A stretch of DNA of 64,000 bases from assembly GCF_019059575.1 (NCBI RefSeq), contig NW_024881502.1, positions 558,001 to 622,000 of the forward strand, given 5' to 3'. Position 1 is the stretch's first letter, and the number at the start of each line of letters is the position of its first letter. The notes below the pieces were generated by a model. That model worked only from the letters and a program-made list of their open reading frames with translations, was not told the origin of the DNA and searched no databases. The position numbers and the translations under genes are program-made. Of this stretch, positions 45,755-58,255 are shown piece by piece. The stretch comes from Amphibalanus amphitrite (taxonomy: Eukaryota > Arthropoda > Thecostraca > Balanomorpha > Balanidae).

Positions 45755-47509
45755 CACACTGGTCGGAAACGCTCCAGCGAGAGGCCAGCGGCCTTTCCGC
45801 AAAAGTTTTTTGCTTGTTATTCCACAACTAGTGAAGCAAACTTCATAAAACTTTGCATACCTTCTCTGTCATATGTAAGCTATCATTTGGATGTCAAGCA
45901 CTAAATATATGACGTGAATCTGTTAAGTTATGACGTCATAATTGAGTATAATACAGGATCTAGCACCACTTTAAGTCAACAAGGGAAATTGGGAGCTGCT
46001 ATTCGGGCACCGGGAATGGTTTCATGCACTCCTTGCAAGGTCCAGTGCTTGACTTTAGCATTGTTGACTTTGTGTGACGTTATTTATGACGTCACTAAGG
46101 CCATATAAGTTTTTCGTCAATAACTCCTGATCAGATGGAGCTAGAGAGTCGGGAAAGCCACCATTGGACTCAGGAAGACCTGTCGAATCGAATGATATGC
46201 AATATGACCTCCTTCAACCATTTTCGTGACCTGAGGGGCTCCGACCTGACCTTGACCCGAGGTTAACGCCTTAAGTTGACTTCACCCGAACACCAAGTAT
46301 AGCATTCAACGCGTCTGAGCTAGACAAACACGGTGATGCCAAAATCGCGGCAGTGCGACCATTTTTGGCAAAGTAATTAACCTAAAACCGAGCCCGTGCC
46401 TTGTGGCACTTACCTGACCTAAGAGGTCACTGGCTGACCTAAGACCTTAAAATTGGGTAGTACCTAATTTTTGCGTCTTATAACGGCACACAGCTTGTTT
46501 TTTCCGCGAGGCTCTAGCTCAATTAGAGGCGAAACGGCGAGGGAGTTGTACCAACCCTCCCCGGTCAATATAGAAAACCAATCGGTCCGGCCAGGGTTAA
46601 ATACCGGAATTGTGATCTAATGTAAAAAGACGGCCCAAGGTAAACCGACGTCAGTGACAGGTGTCCTATATTTGCAGCGTCTTATATTCACGAAGGTTTC
46701 AATTTCCACTTTCTTCAGCCGAGTGATGGTTGTCAATAGCAAGGCTCTCTAAATGCAAGCCGTAATCGCCACGCAATATGTGGAAGGCTTTTGATGTCAA
46801 TACATACATAAATGCATACATAAAACGCGCTTTTCACAAAATTCATAAACTCAAGCGCATCTGTTTTTAATGACCAGTCAACTACGCATGGATGCGTGCA
46901 GGCCACACAGGTCAGCGTAAGCCGGGCGCGGCGGCCGAGCCGAAACTGGGGCGGGGCGGGCGGTAGTTGGGTAGGAAGAGCGGCTCCTGCAAATTTTGCG
47001 CAAATATGCGCAGTTAGCTTTTATGTTGCCCTGGTGTAAATTTAAATCCTACTTCATCTCACAAAAAATCAGAGTGGAACTAGATGGGACTACCTGTTGT
47101 TTCCTTACCTAAACTTTGCAGTTATATTCCAGAATCACTGTAGGAGAGCCTTCATAAAAAAGCTATAGTACATCTTAGTTAGGGATTTAGTATGCCAAAA
47201 ATTTTGCACTGACCAGTCGGCAACTTCATAACGAACATTTTGATGCATAATATGTGGGATTTCAATTTGGTGTCTATCAGCAATAACACTCTGAATATCC
47301 GGCTCAAGAAACCTCTTGCTCCGCGTCAGTTTCCGAGTTCTGGGATACCCCATCTTCGGGGGCGGATTACAGTTATTTTTGGTCACCCGGATTAGTTTTT
47401 TTGGCCTAAGTATAATAATTTGATCAATTTCAAATCGATCTATATAAAAAATAATCCAAAACTCCGGAATCGCCCGTGGCCTCTCGTGAGGGCGTTTCCG
47501 ACCAGTGTG
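45755..47509. mobile_element. Inverted-repeat element AA carrying N1
   Basis: The left end CACACTGGTCGGAAACGC, continuing through GAGAGGCCA, is matched in inverse orientation at 47462-47509. CATGG stands directly outside both ends (45750-45754 and 47510-47514); read one base differently, the duplication would be ATG. The 5-bp or 3-bp alternatives do not allow a firm superfamily assignment. No transposase is visible. N1 lies inside. Confidence 0.65.
45870..46600. mobile_element. TTAA-type MITE copy N1 with an empty M-type target
   Basis: The right end is intact: a short G/C hairpin, then CCGGTCCGGCCAGGG complementing CCCTGGCCGGACCGATTGG, then TTAA (46597-46600). The left terminal repeat is not recognisable, so the start is approximate. 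The motif CGAATCGAATGATATGC at about 46184 and ATAGCATTCAACGCGTC at about 46300 form the inner inverted pair. Between them, CGCCTTAAGTTGAC at 46268-46280 is the uninterrupted site at which M1 is inserted in N2. The right subterminal block shares CGCGAGGCTCTAGCTCAATT with the left ends of M1 and M2 in inverse orientation. Confidence 0.75.
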
Positions 47510-47514
47510 CATGG

Positions 47515-48178
47515 TGCCCGGCTCGGCGGCTTAGCATTCCGAACCGGCCCACTAAGACAGCTCCTGCTGCATTTCAAAGGATGCCTACTCGAATAGACGG
47601 CCTGTATATATGCCCTGCGGCAGCGCACCACTAATATTATGCGGCTGATAATGTGTTTGTTCACTGTTATGGTGGATATTTACGCCGTAAACGTTAGTGT
47701 CAGCGATGTCATCTCCATAATTCCATGTGAAGGTGCCACTACAAGTCTGGAACAGTGAATAAGATCCAAGGCATTCAGTCCAAATTTGACTGATAATCTC
47801 ACTGAAGTGGCGTGTTTGGTTTCACTGAAACACAATCGGAATCCATGAATCGCCCTGATTACATGTATCACGTGACGGTGTCAAACGAACCGACAGGTCT
47901 AGCACGCCATCCGAGCCTGAGCTATCAGCAATGCATAGGTCTCGGTTCGGCAGTCAGAGGAGCTTATAATAACTAAACAAAGACTGTTGGGATGTCAGCC
48001 ACGAAGTGACATTGAAATACCTAAATAATGGTCAGGACAGGACACAAAGCGCATTAATCATACTGGCGACCACTAATTACTGATAAGCGTTTGACTCCCT
48101 AACTTACGTCTCTATTGGTCGAGTTTGTGAAATTTTGCAAAAACGTTAGCTATTTCAAACAGAAATGGCTAGGAAGTG
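47515..48178. other. Unique non-coding DNA
   Basis: No repeat or recognisable coding sequence in this interval. Confidence 0.45.
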
Positions 48179-48179
48179 A

Positions 48180-48263
<84 letters not shown>
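48179..48263. repeat. (GA)n microsatellite with one interruption
   Basis: GA run of about 85 bases with a single T at about 48234. Confidence 0.95.
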
Positions 48264-48266
<3 letters not shown>

Positions 48267-48570
48267 CTCACAAAAACATGACGACCTGTTACTACAGGCC
48301 AACTACAGCCTGACTTAAAAATGCCTCCTTATAGGACCAGTTCCGTGAGGTGCGACCTTCGGTAGCCGTTGGTTCGAGCTGGCACCGCTCGACTGGAATG
48401 AACTATCGACCTCTGGCGGGGCGGTCCACGGCGGCCCTGGTCGTGTCGTGTGGGCCGCGGCACGCCAGGGCGAGCAGCGGATCCCCTTTTTGTCACGCCG
48501 AACGCGGCTCTCAGCGCGGCACAAAGGTGAACAGCTGAGAACACGACCGACTCCAAAGTGGGTCCACACT

Positions 48571-49762
48571 TTAACCCGGCAGGCGGTGGGCCTACCAGCC
48601 ACCTTCCGCGCGGTGGGGGGGGGGGGCATTTTTTTGCCCCTCCCCGTATCTCCGAAACTACTGGACGGATCCGGAAAATTCAAACGGCGTTCGATAGCCA
48701 TGTCAAATTTGTCGAAGGAAACCAAATTTCATTGACCTCGGGGTCACCGATCACGTCACAGGTCAGGTCAAAGATAAAATGTTTCACCGTTCACGGGGCT
48801 TCTAGGGAAAGCGCTATAACACCGAGTAAAACGCATTTTGTCGAAAATCAGCGATAAGGCGTCAGTTGTCTAGTACATATGTTGCTATCAGAGGTCACTG
48901 GTCATACCAGGTCAGGTCACAGGTCAGGTTACCAAAGGTCACCAAGGGTCACCACATGGGCCCAACTTTACTAAGGTTATGCGATGCATGTTTTATGGCC
49001 AGTTTTTCATTTCCAACTCATGGTGTTGGTTATAAGACCATCAGGTACGGCTTAGGTCACTTTCTGGTGGAGGTCAGGTCAAGGTCAGGTCAAAAAGGTC
49101 AAATTTCAAAGTTGATATTTTTGCATAAAACGGGTATCGATTTGATGCAGCTCGTCACGGGGAGTCTAATGGTGGTCTTTGTTTTGCGCTACGAGGTCCA
49201 AAATTGCTAAAAATTGAGTTTGAAAATTTGACGTCATCAATTTTGAACAGTTTTTTTCGCTATAACTTGGCCAAAAAAAGAGGTATCGATCTCAAATTTG
49301 GTATGTAGATAGAAGGCGGTAGGGACTATCATATATATTCCGGTTTTTTCGAAATTCAAATTTGTTTTGGATTTTTTGGCTATTATGTTCAAAAAATCTA
49401 TTTTTTATTTTTTGGGTTCAAAATCAAAAAAATTCGAAAAACCGAAATTGCAGTTTTGTAGCCCTTTTGATTCCACACTTTTTATGTCGAAACATTTTTC
49501 TGTATCTCTAAAGCTGTAGGCCTGACAGGTCTTCCCGCGAAACCTTTTTTTGGGTCGAAAATGGCAAAAATGACGTCACTCTGACGTCATTAGCAGCCAA
49601 CCTATCATAGCCTTTGGAAAAAAAATTTGGTCACCATGTGCGCTAGCTGCTCCCGGGAGGGTACTGAAAGTTTGGTGACGATCGGCGCAGCGGTTCTCGA
49701 GATATATTGAAAAAACTAGGGGGGGGCAAAAAAAATGCCCCCCCCACCGCCTGGAAGGTTAA
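48571..49762. mobile_element. TTAA-type G-hairpin MITE copy S1
   Basis: A 1,192-bp element with TTAA at 48571-48574 and 49759-49762. The ends are CCCGGCAGGCGGTGGG and the complement of CCTTCCAGGCGGTGGG. The hairpins have GGCATTTTTTTGCC and GGCAAAAAAAATGCC cores, so each forms a long stem. Dense AGGTCA sites occur at 48900-48950 and 49070-49100. The right TTAA adjoins T1 directly. Part of the middle recurs inverted at 16790-17310. Confidence 0.85.
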
Positions 49763-50920
49763 TGCATAAAAACCATGAAAGTCTATTACAGAGCCCCTCT
49801 TATCTCCGAAACTACTGGGCTGATCGTCAAAATTCAAACGGCGCCTGATAGTCCTGGATCAACTGTCGAGCGAAACCTAACTTCATAGACCTCGAGATCA
49901 CTGATGACGTCACAGGTCAGGTCAAAGAAAAAATTATCAGCATTTTGGCTTGTTCACCATCTAGGCTCTGGCGGCTGGCTTTTAAGTCCGATCAGGCTCA
50001 TTTTTGGTTTACGCACTCCTTGATATACGATATTTCTTAGATACCCGAACTGAAGGTATCGAACTTGTACTTCGATTTTTTTAGGTCAAGGCCAGGTCAT
50101 TCTAGTTCACAGAAAGTTCCTATCATGTATCGGTCACGTGACACAGGTCTTATGATCCATTTCAGCCATAAAATCGAAAATAGTGTCGTCTGTGTCGTTT
50201 GAGGCCATATTCAGCTGAATATGGCTGAGGACAGGTCACTTTCAGGTAAAAGTCAAATTTTGAAGTTGAAATTAATCAACAAAAAAGGTGTCCATGAGAT
50301 GCAGTGTGAGCTTAGTAACACGCTTGTGCTGTTTATTTTGCTATACGATGTCAAAAACGTACTTAAAAATTGATTTTAAAAAATGAAAATGGTGAAAAAT
50401 GACACAAAGCGCAAATCCCAGCTATTTTTGAAGATACCGGGCTGAAAATTCATATAGTAGGTCATCTGTAGTTATGTGTTCCATCGCACCTATATTCCAC
50501 TTTGTTTTCGAAAAATCATAATATTTTAGGAAAATTTTGAAAAAAGCGAGATTTTATATGTAAAATTCTCAACATTTTCAAACTTTTGAAAGCCCAAGAT
50601 AGCAGCTTGCGTATTCGCAGTCCTTTCATGCAAAGAAATTGGATCTATCTTAAAAACTGAGCTCTTGAGAGCGATTGCCGTAGTTCAATGTTTTACATCA
50701 AAGTCGGCCGACATACATTACGTCACTCTGACGTCATTGCCAAAAGACCTATGGTAGCTACGAAATTTTAGTCCAGACATTAGGTGTCAAATTGATGCAG
50801 CTGTAGGAAGTGCAAGTTTCGTGTTGATACGTCCAGCGGTTCAGAAGATATTGCAGAAAACCGGGAGGGGGCTTTGTAGACCCCCCGTCCCCGCCAACCC
50901 TCCTGTCATGCGCAGTTTAA
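49763..50920. mobile_element. TTAA-type MITE copy T1, left end missing
   Basis: Immediately right of S1 the sequence TTATCTCCGAAACTACTGG repeats a block that lies just inside the S1 left hairpin. The interior then continues with AGGTCA sites, TGACGTCA words and an AT-rich centre. The right end has GGGAGGGGGCTTTGTAGACC, a C-rich arm, TCATGCGCAG and TTAA (50917-50920). The left terminal repeat is absent, so S1 may have inserted into or replaced it. Confidence 0.7.
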
Positions 50921-52228
<1,308 letters not shown>

Positions 52229-52423
52229 TTGTTTTGACCAGGCTGAGTGTCTGACATTGCCTGGCCGGCCGCCCGCTGCGACACGCTGCGTTAGCCCGGC
52301 GCGGTTTGGTGTCGCCCGTGCCATTCACTGTGGCGATGAGGTGGCTGTTGGGGCCGATATCACCCACCGCCGGCCGGGGCCGGGTCCGTGCGGTACCCCC
52401 GGTGATCCTCTGAGCACCCGACA

Positions 52424-52720
52424 CAGTCCGACAGCCGACACAGTCAGACAGCCGACAGCCAACACAGTCAGACTATCAGACAGCCGACACAGTCAGACTA
52501 TCAGACAGCCGACACAGTCAGACTGTCAGACAGCCGACAGCCGACACAGTCAGACTATCAGACAGCCGACACAGTCAGACTGTCAGACAGCCGACAGCCG
52601 ACACAGTCCGACGGCCGACAGCCGACACAGTCAGACTGTCCGACAGCCGACACAGTCAGACTGTCCAACAGCCGACACAGACTGTCCGACAGCCGACACA
52701 AACTGTACCGACAGTCGACA
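52424..52720. repeat. GACAGCCGACACAGTCAGACTGTC minisatellite
   Basis: Units of about 16-25 bp combine GACAGCC, GACACAGTCAGACT and ATCAGACA or GTCAGACA. Two-unit blocks recur, for example at about 52490 and 52545. The array lies about 200 bp right of the long CT tract. Confidence 0.9.
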
Positions 52721-53105
52721 CGGGCGGTACCTTTCACATGGTTGTGAGGGGCCGCAGATGGCTCACATTAGGCCGCGTGTAAGCAGCTTAGCTAGTTTCT
52801 CTGATGATGTTCGGTGAAGAGGCAGTTTGTCAATTAACTACTTCTGGCTAATGTTGATATAATTACTTCTGAGAAATGGCCATGCCATGAAATCATTTCA
52901 AGGTCCAAGGATGTGTACAGAGGACGAGGATGTGGAGAACAGGGGGGACACGGCTCCACTGGCTAGCACACCTACCTTACACGGTGAGTGCGAGGCCACG
53001 GGACTCGGCTAAACTGGGTGGTATAGCTTCCTTACCCAGCGCGGTGGTAGAAATGGTGAACCCCGTCTAGACGTATCAAGTCCCTAACGGTTGGGTCCGG
53101 GCCAA
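52721..53105. other. Unique DNA, possible diverged SINE
   Basis: The segment 52950-53080 contains two related words, CTACCTTACACGGTGAG and CTTCCTTACCCAGCGCGG, that vaguely recall tRNA-like heads. The resemblance is too weak to call. Confidence 0.25.
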
Positions 53106-53965
53106 TCTCGCACCGACGTGACGGCGGGTGGATTATACCTACTGCCTAAGATCTCGAAAACAAATCAAACTAAAGACAAGCAGTAAACGCCATGGTATAC
53201 AGGTGGGCAAGGCCTATCATTTTTTTATGGTCAGGTAAAAAATGACGTCACAGCGGTCACAGTAGTCAAATTAGGGACATGGGAGGACAAGGACATTTTA
53301 TGCAAATTACTTTTGAACTAATCAAGCAAGAGGAAAAATCTTACCATCGGGATCCATTCGTCCCTACGCACTGAACTATGCTTGTAATGACCTCGAAACG
53401 TCAAGGTCAAAACTTGACTTCAGGTCATGTAACCTCAAGTTGAAGACGCAGCATTTGATGTGTCTTGACAAACTGAACACAGTGAGGCCATTCGCGTGGC
53501 TGTTCTTTTCTGTCAGGGGCTATCAGAAGAAAAAAAAAACGTTTTGGTGACCTTTGATCACGTCACATGGCATGACATTCATTAAAAAGCAAACAGTTCA
53601 TCTGGGGACCACTCATCGTGAATGATGCCATTCATGGGTGAATCGGCCATTATGACGTAAATTTGTGAACAAATGAGGCAAATAATTTTCTTCCTTTGAT
53701 TGATAATGTCAATGTCCTTTGTCAATAAATTGACCTGGCCCTTGGCGATCGATAGAAGAAAATCCTATAGACCTAAAATTGCCTAGGTACCTAACACCTA
53801 TGGCCTTATTACAACTTGAAGCTTTCAAAGGGCTTTGTCATCTGATGTGGCTCTGACACGGTGGCAAAGATGCAAAAAGTGATTTAGAGTCGCGTCATTC
53901 AAAGTACTAGGTTGGTGACCTGCTTTTAAAAAGTAGGACGCTAAAACATGCAAACAATTTGTAAA
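53106..53965 (-). mobile_element. Diverged TTAA-type MITE copy H2, inverted relative to H1
   Basis: The left part reads TCGCACCGACG, a decayed hairpin, AAGATCTCGAAAAC and GACAAGCAGTAAACGCCAT, which match the right end of H1 in reverse complement. The right part, with TCATTCAAAGTACT and GTTGGTGACCTG, matches H1 near 19500-19560 inverted. The G-runs have been lost and neither TTAA is preserved. This is an old copy that shows what these elements look like after decay. Confidence 0.65.
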
Positions 53966-54815
53966 ATAAATGAGGAAGTGATGATGCAAAATTGCACATC
54001 GTTACCTTGCTACGCCTACATTTACATTATGCGTCGTTATATTACAAATCATCACATCACGTTGTGGCGTTTTCCGCTATTTACGAAGACCTCGGGAGGA
54101 CGGACAACTCCCGTCGCTGCCCGGAATGATTGACTCTGCAAGAGACTCGCCACATGCTTTTATCGTCCATCGTTGCTGACATGCGTTGGACTTAACATTA
54201 TGTCTTATGACAGAAACTCACATAACGAGACTCACCTTTCGTTTTATATGGTATCATATGTCATGAAATCAGAAAGTGTACAGTGTGTCTAAAAAGAATG
54301 TACCGTCGCCACTACGTGGCGCTGGTGTCGCGAGCCGGTAGTTGGCTGAATCCGCACCAGACCACACATTCCCAGGCGCTAGGTGACAGCTGCGCAGCGG
54401 CCGGTAGTAGCGTAAGCCCGAACCTTCGTGACACGACCCGGGGGGGGGGGCGAGGGAGGGAGGGGAGCGGGCGGGGCAGCGCGTGTAGGGAGGGTTGCTC
54501 CAGCAAGCTGGCAGTTGTCGCGGCCAAAGGTCAAGGTCACACACACAGGCGAACGGACGCTGATGTGGGTTCGTGGGGATCATGATTCATGAACTTGTGT
54601 GTGGTAGGTGCGTCTTGCGATGCACGGGTGATACGCCAGGTCTAAGCCAAAGGATTCAGGGGAGAGCTGAAGAAAACACCTGGTCAACTACGGCGAATAA
54701 TAGTGCTAAAAAATGGAAAGTATGGGTCAATGCAAGCCTTCATGACTATAAACAACTTTCTGAGGACGCAAAGGCCTGCATTGAATAACGATATCCGGAT
54801 CGAAATTAGCAATTC
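53966..54815. other. Unique non-coding DNA with a possible lone transposon end
   Basis: ACAGTGTGTCTAAAAAGAAT at 54278-54297 resembles the outer end of some mariner-like elements, but no partner end is visible. The rest shows no repeat, and open frames are short and unrecognisable. Confidence 0.35.
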
Positions 54816-54818
54816 TTA

Positions 54819-55083
54819 AGGCCTGGCTACACTATGCGTTTTCTGCGTGCGTTTTTTTGCGTGTTTGCGTGTTTTGCGTGATATCGTGCTAGTAAAAAAC
54901 GATATTACGTTTTTGTAATGTTTTTTTCATATTCAATTTTAGCTAATATAAGAATTGCATTACCTTTTATACATCACTTATGTAAAAGCTTTATTAAATA
55001 TAGCTTTCTTCTAGAACGATATTACGTAAATCACGCAAACACGCAAAAAACGCACGCAGAAAACGCATAGTGTAGCCAGGCCT
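54819..55083. mobile_element. Harbinger-like MITE with long inverted repeats
   Basis: A 265-bp element flanked by TTA (54816-54818 and 55084-55086). The terminal repeats start AGGCCTGGCTACACTATGCG and extend about 60 bp through GTTTTCTGCGTGCG and the GCGTGTTTGCG word, followed inward by ACGTAATATCG-type sequence on both sides. The AT-rich centre is short. The first residues AGGCC are shared with K1 and K2. It is non-coding. Confidence 0.85.
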
Positions 55084-55086
55084 TTA

Positions 55087-57094
55087 GGTGTTGTTTTTAT
55101 CCGCTGGGACTGAGAGCGTGATATGATTTTCATGCGCTCCTTGCAAGGTCTGATGCTTTAATTTTGCTTTGTTGATCTTGCGTGACGTCATTTATCACGT
55201 AACCAAGGGTATCAGTTTTTCGTCAATAACTCCCGATCAACTAACGCTACCGAGTCGATAAAGCCACTCGTTAGGCGGCACGGGCGGACATCGATAGCAG
55301 CGCCTCTATCGGTCACTAGGTAAAGCTGGGCTGTTGGCGACGAAATACCGGCTGAGTTGTCACACGTTGAATAGGTTTATAGACATCCGTCTTGTGAAAA
55401 AGTTGAACCTTTGCCTTCAATATTTCCACAGGCAATTTTAGAAGTGTCTTCACATAGATTACAAAACCGTTTAGATTATTGTATTCACTTCAACCCTTCC
55501 CTATTGTTCTTGACGATGATGCGGGAACTATTTCTGATTAGCGTTTCTAGCTTAGTAAAAGAACATATTGTGCAAACGATGAAAAAAGCTTAAATGGAAG
55601 ATTTTAAATGCAATTTTCTCTAGCAATTAATGGTAAAAACTCTACAGATCAAGGAAAAGGTGCATGCTAACTGATAATTTAAAGTTCTGGGGGCCAGTTG
55701 TTTTCTTCTTTTCTTACGTCGCCCCAATGGCCGCGAATACACTTGTGATAACGCCTATCGTAATGGACATGAAAAGACCTGCCGAATCGATTGATATGCA
55801 ATATGACCTCCTTTGACCAGCTTCGTGACCTGACGGGCTGTGACCTGACCTTGACCCGAGGTTAACACCTTAACTCCCGCCCATATTGGTGTTTTTCCAG
55901 CCGCAAACGTATAAGGGGGGGGGGGTCCGTTGGACCCTTCCTTGCCGTTTCGCCCCTGATCGAGCTAGAGCTTCGCGGAAAAAACGAGCGTGTTGGCCGT
56001 GACGAGAGGAAGTCGATGATACCCAACTTTAAGGTCCTAGGTCATCGGTTGACTTTCCAGGTCAGGTCAATGACCCAAAAGTCGGGAAAATCGGGCCTGT
56101 TAGAAAGTCGTAAAGCGTGGCTGCTATGGGGTTTACGGGGTGCTGATCACGAATATCATGTTAGTTTTGATCACAGATGATGTCTTCATGCATTTAGGCC
56201 AGGTCGGGTCAGGTCAGGTCAGGTCAACCAGTAAGGGTATTCGTAGTAGGTGGCAACCGCCTCTGACAGCTTCGCAACATGTTACGAGGGCACCAAAACT
56301 ACTTCGTAAATGTTCATATATGGCTGCTACATTCGCATTCAGCTCCTAAAACTGGCCTAGAAACATGTAAAACTCGAAAAAGTGAACCGAGGTCATCAAA
56401 GGTCAATGACCTGACCTGACTTTCCGGTGACCTTGACACCCACCCTAATGCATGGAAGCAACATCATATCCCATGTTTGAACGCTTAAAACCACGAAAAG
56501 ACTGCAAACGCGCCGCTAATGCGAGCCGACATACGCCGAATCGCGATTCCGGCCAAACATGGTCTCGAAAAGTAGGTCGCAGGTCAAAGGTCATTAAGGT
56601 CAGGGTCATGACAATTTCAGGGTGGGTGTAAAATTGATTAACGCGAGGGTAACGAAAGTTTCGTCGCGATCGGCCGCTTTTTACGCGAGTTATTCGCGAA
56701 AAACCGAGGGAGGGGGGTCCGTTCGACCCCCCCCCCTCTATACGGGCGAGGGTTAAGTTGATCTCACCCGAAGAAAAAGTATACCATTCGACACGCCTGA
56801 GCTAGACAAACACGATGCTGCTAAAATCGCGGATCTGCGATCATTTTTAGCGAAGTTATTTACCAAAAACCGAACCTGTGCCTTGGGCCACTTGACCTGA
56901 CCTCCGAAGTCATCGGCTGACCCTGGTCCTTAAATCGGAGACCAATCGCTGCATTTCGTAACGACGCACACGATCGTTTCTTTCGTGAGGCTCTAGCTCA
57001 ATTAGGGGCGAATCGGCGAAGGGGGTTGTTTCCTCACTTCCAACCCCCAACGTCCCTCGGTATTCAGAAAACCTGAAGGTCCGGTGAGGGTTAA
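55087..57094. mobile_element. TTAA-type MITE copy N2, interrupted by M1 and another segment
   Basis: From about 55125 the sequence aligns with N1 (about 46010 onward): CATGCGCTCCTTGCAAGGTC, TTTTTCGTCAATAACTCC and CGATTGATATGCAATATGACC. It is broken by about 490 bp of unrelated sequence (55277-55765) and by M1. The right end has a weak hairpin and the complement of CCCTCACCGGACCTTCAGG, ending at TTAA (57091-57094). The left terminal repeat is not found; the Harbinger-like MITE lies directly to the left. Confidence 0.75.
55870..56756. mobile_element. TTAA-type G-hairpin MITE copy M1, nested in N2
   Basis: An 887-bp element with TTAA at 55870-55873 and 56753-56756. The ends are CTCCCGCCCATATTGG on the left and the complement of CCCTCGCCCGTATAGAGG on the right. 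Hairpin cores are GGTCCGTTGGACC and GGTCCGTTCGACC. The right inner block is GCGAGTTATTCGCGAAAAAC, complementary to the conserved subterminal block. The interior includes four contiguous AGGTCA-type repeats at about 56205-56224. The insertion site corresponds exactly to the TTAA at 46271-46274 in N1. Confidence 0.88.
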
Positions 57095-58196
57095 AACGTT
57101 TCTCCTGAACGAGGAAGAAATGTAAAAGTCAAAGCTCTATAGACGTCCTGCAAAAGTGGCCATAATAATAAATTCGTTAGAAATAAGATGCTTTTTAAAC
57201 GACTTCCTCATATAAAATCGGGTGCTGGGACCAATCTTATAAACGCTTTAGAATGGACAGGGCGTCATTGGCTAAAGTTTGGGTGCAGAAAACGGCTATT
57301 ACCTAAATGCAAAATGGTTTTCATGCATTTCAGTCAAATGTATATTGTCGGTCCCAGTGGCCGAGCTAAAAAAAAATCGGTAGTGTTTTGCATCTTTTAC
57401 GCCCTAAGAAACTACACCATCTATCGAAGTGGGCGGGCTTATTTGAATGGGAGGGCGCATTATGCACGAATCGAGTGCTTTCGTTTATTTTGGACTGTAT
57501 TTTACCACATCCACTGCTGGTATCACTATTAATATTATCTAATGCCGTGAATACGACAGCATTCCATTTATAAGATTGGGCCAATGGAGTCGCGCCCCGC
57601 GAGCTCGGTTTTCCGCTGGGCCGCTACAGGCCAGGAAGTCGGTCTTCGCCTGAGGGCAGGACAAAGGTCAGCGAGGGAGCGCGGGGTCAGCCAGGTATCG
57701 CCAAGTGCCGAGCGGATGCCGCTCCCTCCCCTCTCTTCCCCTCTTCTCCCCTCCCCACCTCGGTATAGATGGGGAGGGACCGAACTGCCAATGACATGCG
57801 AGCGGTCAAGGCCGCTCGCGCGGCAGCGACCCTGGCGGCCGGGTGCCGCAACTGGGATTCAGCCAAGTTACCGATTCGCCTCCTGTGGGACAGCCAAACC
57901 AGGGGACATACTTTTTAGATATACTGTACAATCATATACCACAGATGTCAGTAAAATATGGACTATAAAGCTCAAAGCTAAAGCATATTTCTTGGGCACT
58001 TTACATCCATGAGATATGAGACGGCACAAAATCAGGAGTTACTGCTCTATAAATAGTGCACAAAGGATCGGGGCAGGCCACAGTGAAACCATCGCCAGTC
58101 CCATCACTGCAAATGGGAATCAAACGAAATAAACCGTAACACTTGCAGAATTGAGTCATTTTGTCGTCTTTTCCGTACACATTGACACCCACACCC
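57095..58196. other. Unique non-coding DNA
   Basis: A 114-codon plus-strand open frame at 57188-57532 has no recognisable domain. C-rich sequence lies at 57720-57760. No mobile element boundary is seen. Confidence 0.45.
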
Positions 58197-58255
58197 ACGG
58201 GAGGAGGGCTCTGTAGAGCCCGCCCCCCCTCCCCCAGTCATCATGTGCGGGTTAA
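58197..58255. mobile_element. Right-end fragment of a T-family element (T2)
   Basis: GGAGGAGGGCTCTGTAGAGCC, a C-run, CATGTGCGGG and TTAA parallel the right end of T1 (50862-50920). The interior is absent. Its TTAA is also the left flank of F1. Confidence 0.5.

Noticed and set aside
52950..53080. Possible SINE with tRNA-like boxes
   Set aside because: A- and B-box resemblance is too weak and the spacing is inconsistent.
54278..54300. ACAGTGTGTCTAAAAAGAAT as a mariner-type terminus
   Set aside because: Only a single end is visible, with no inverted partner or TA-bounded element.
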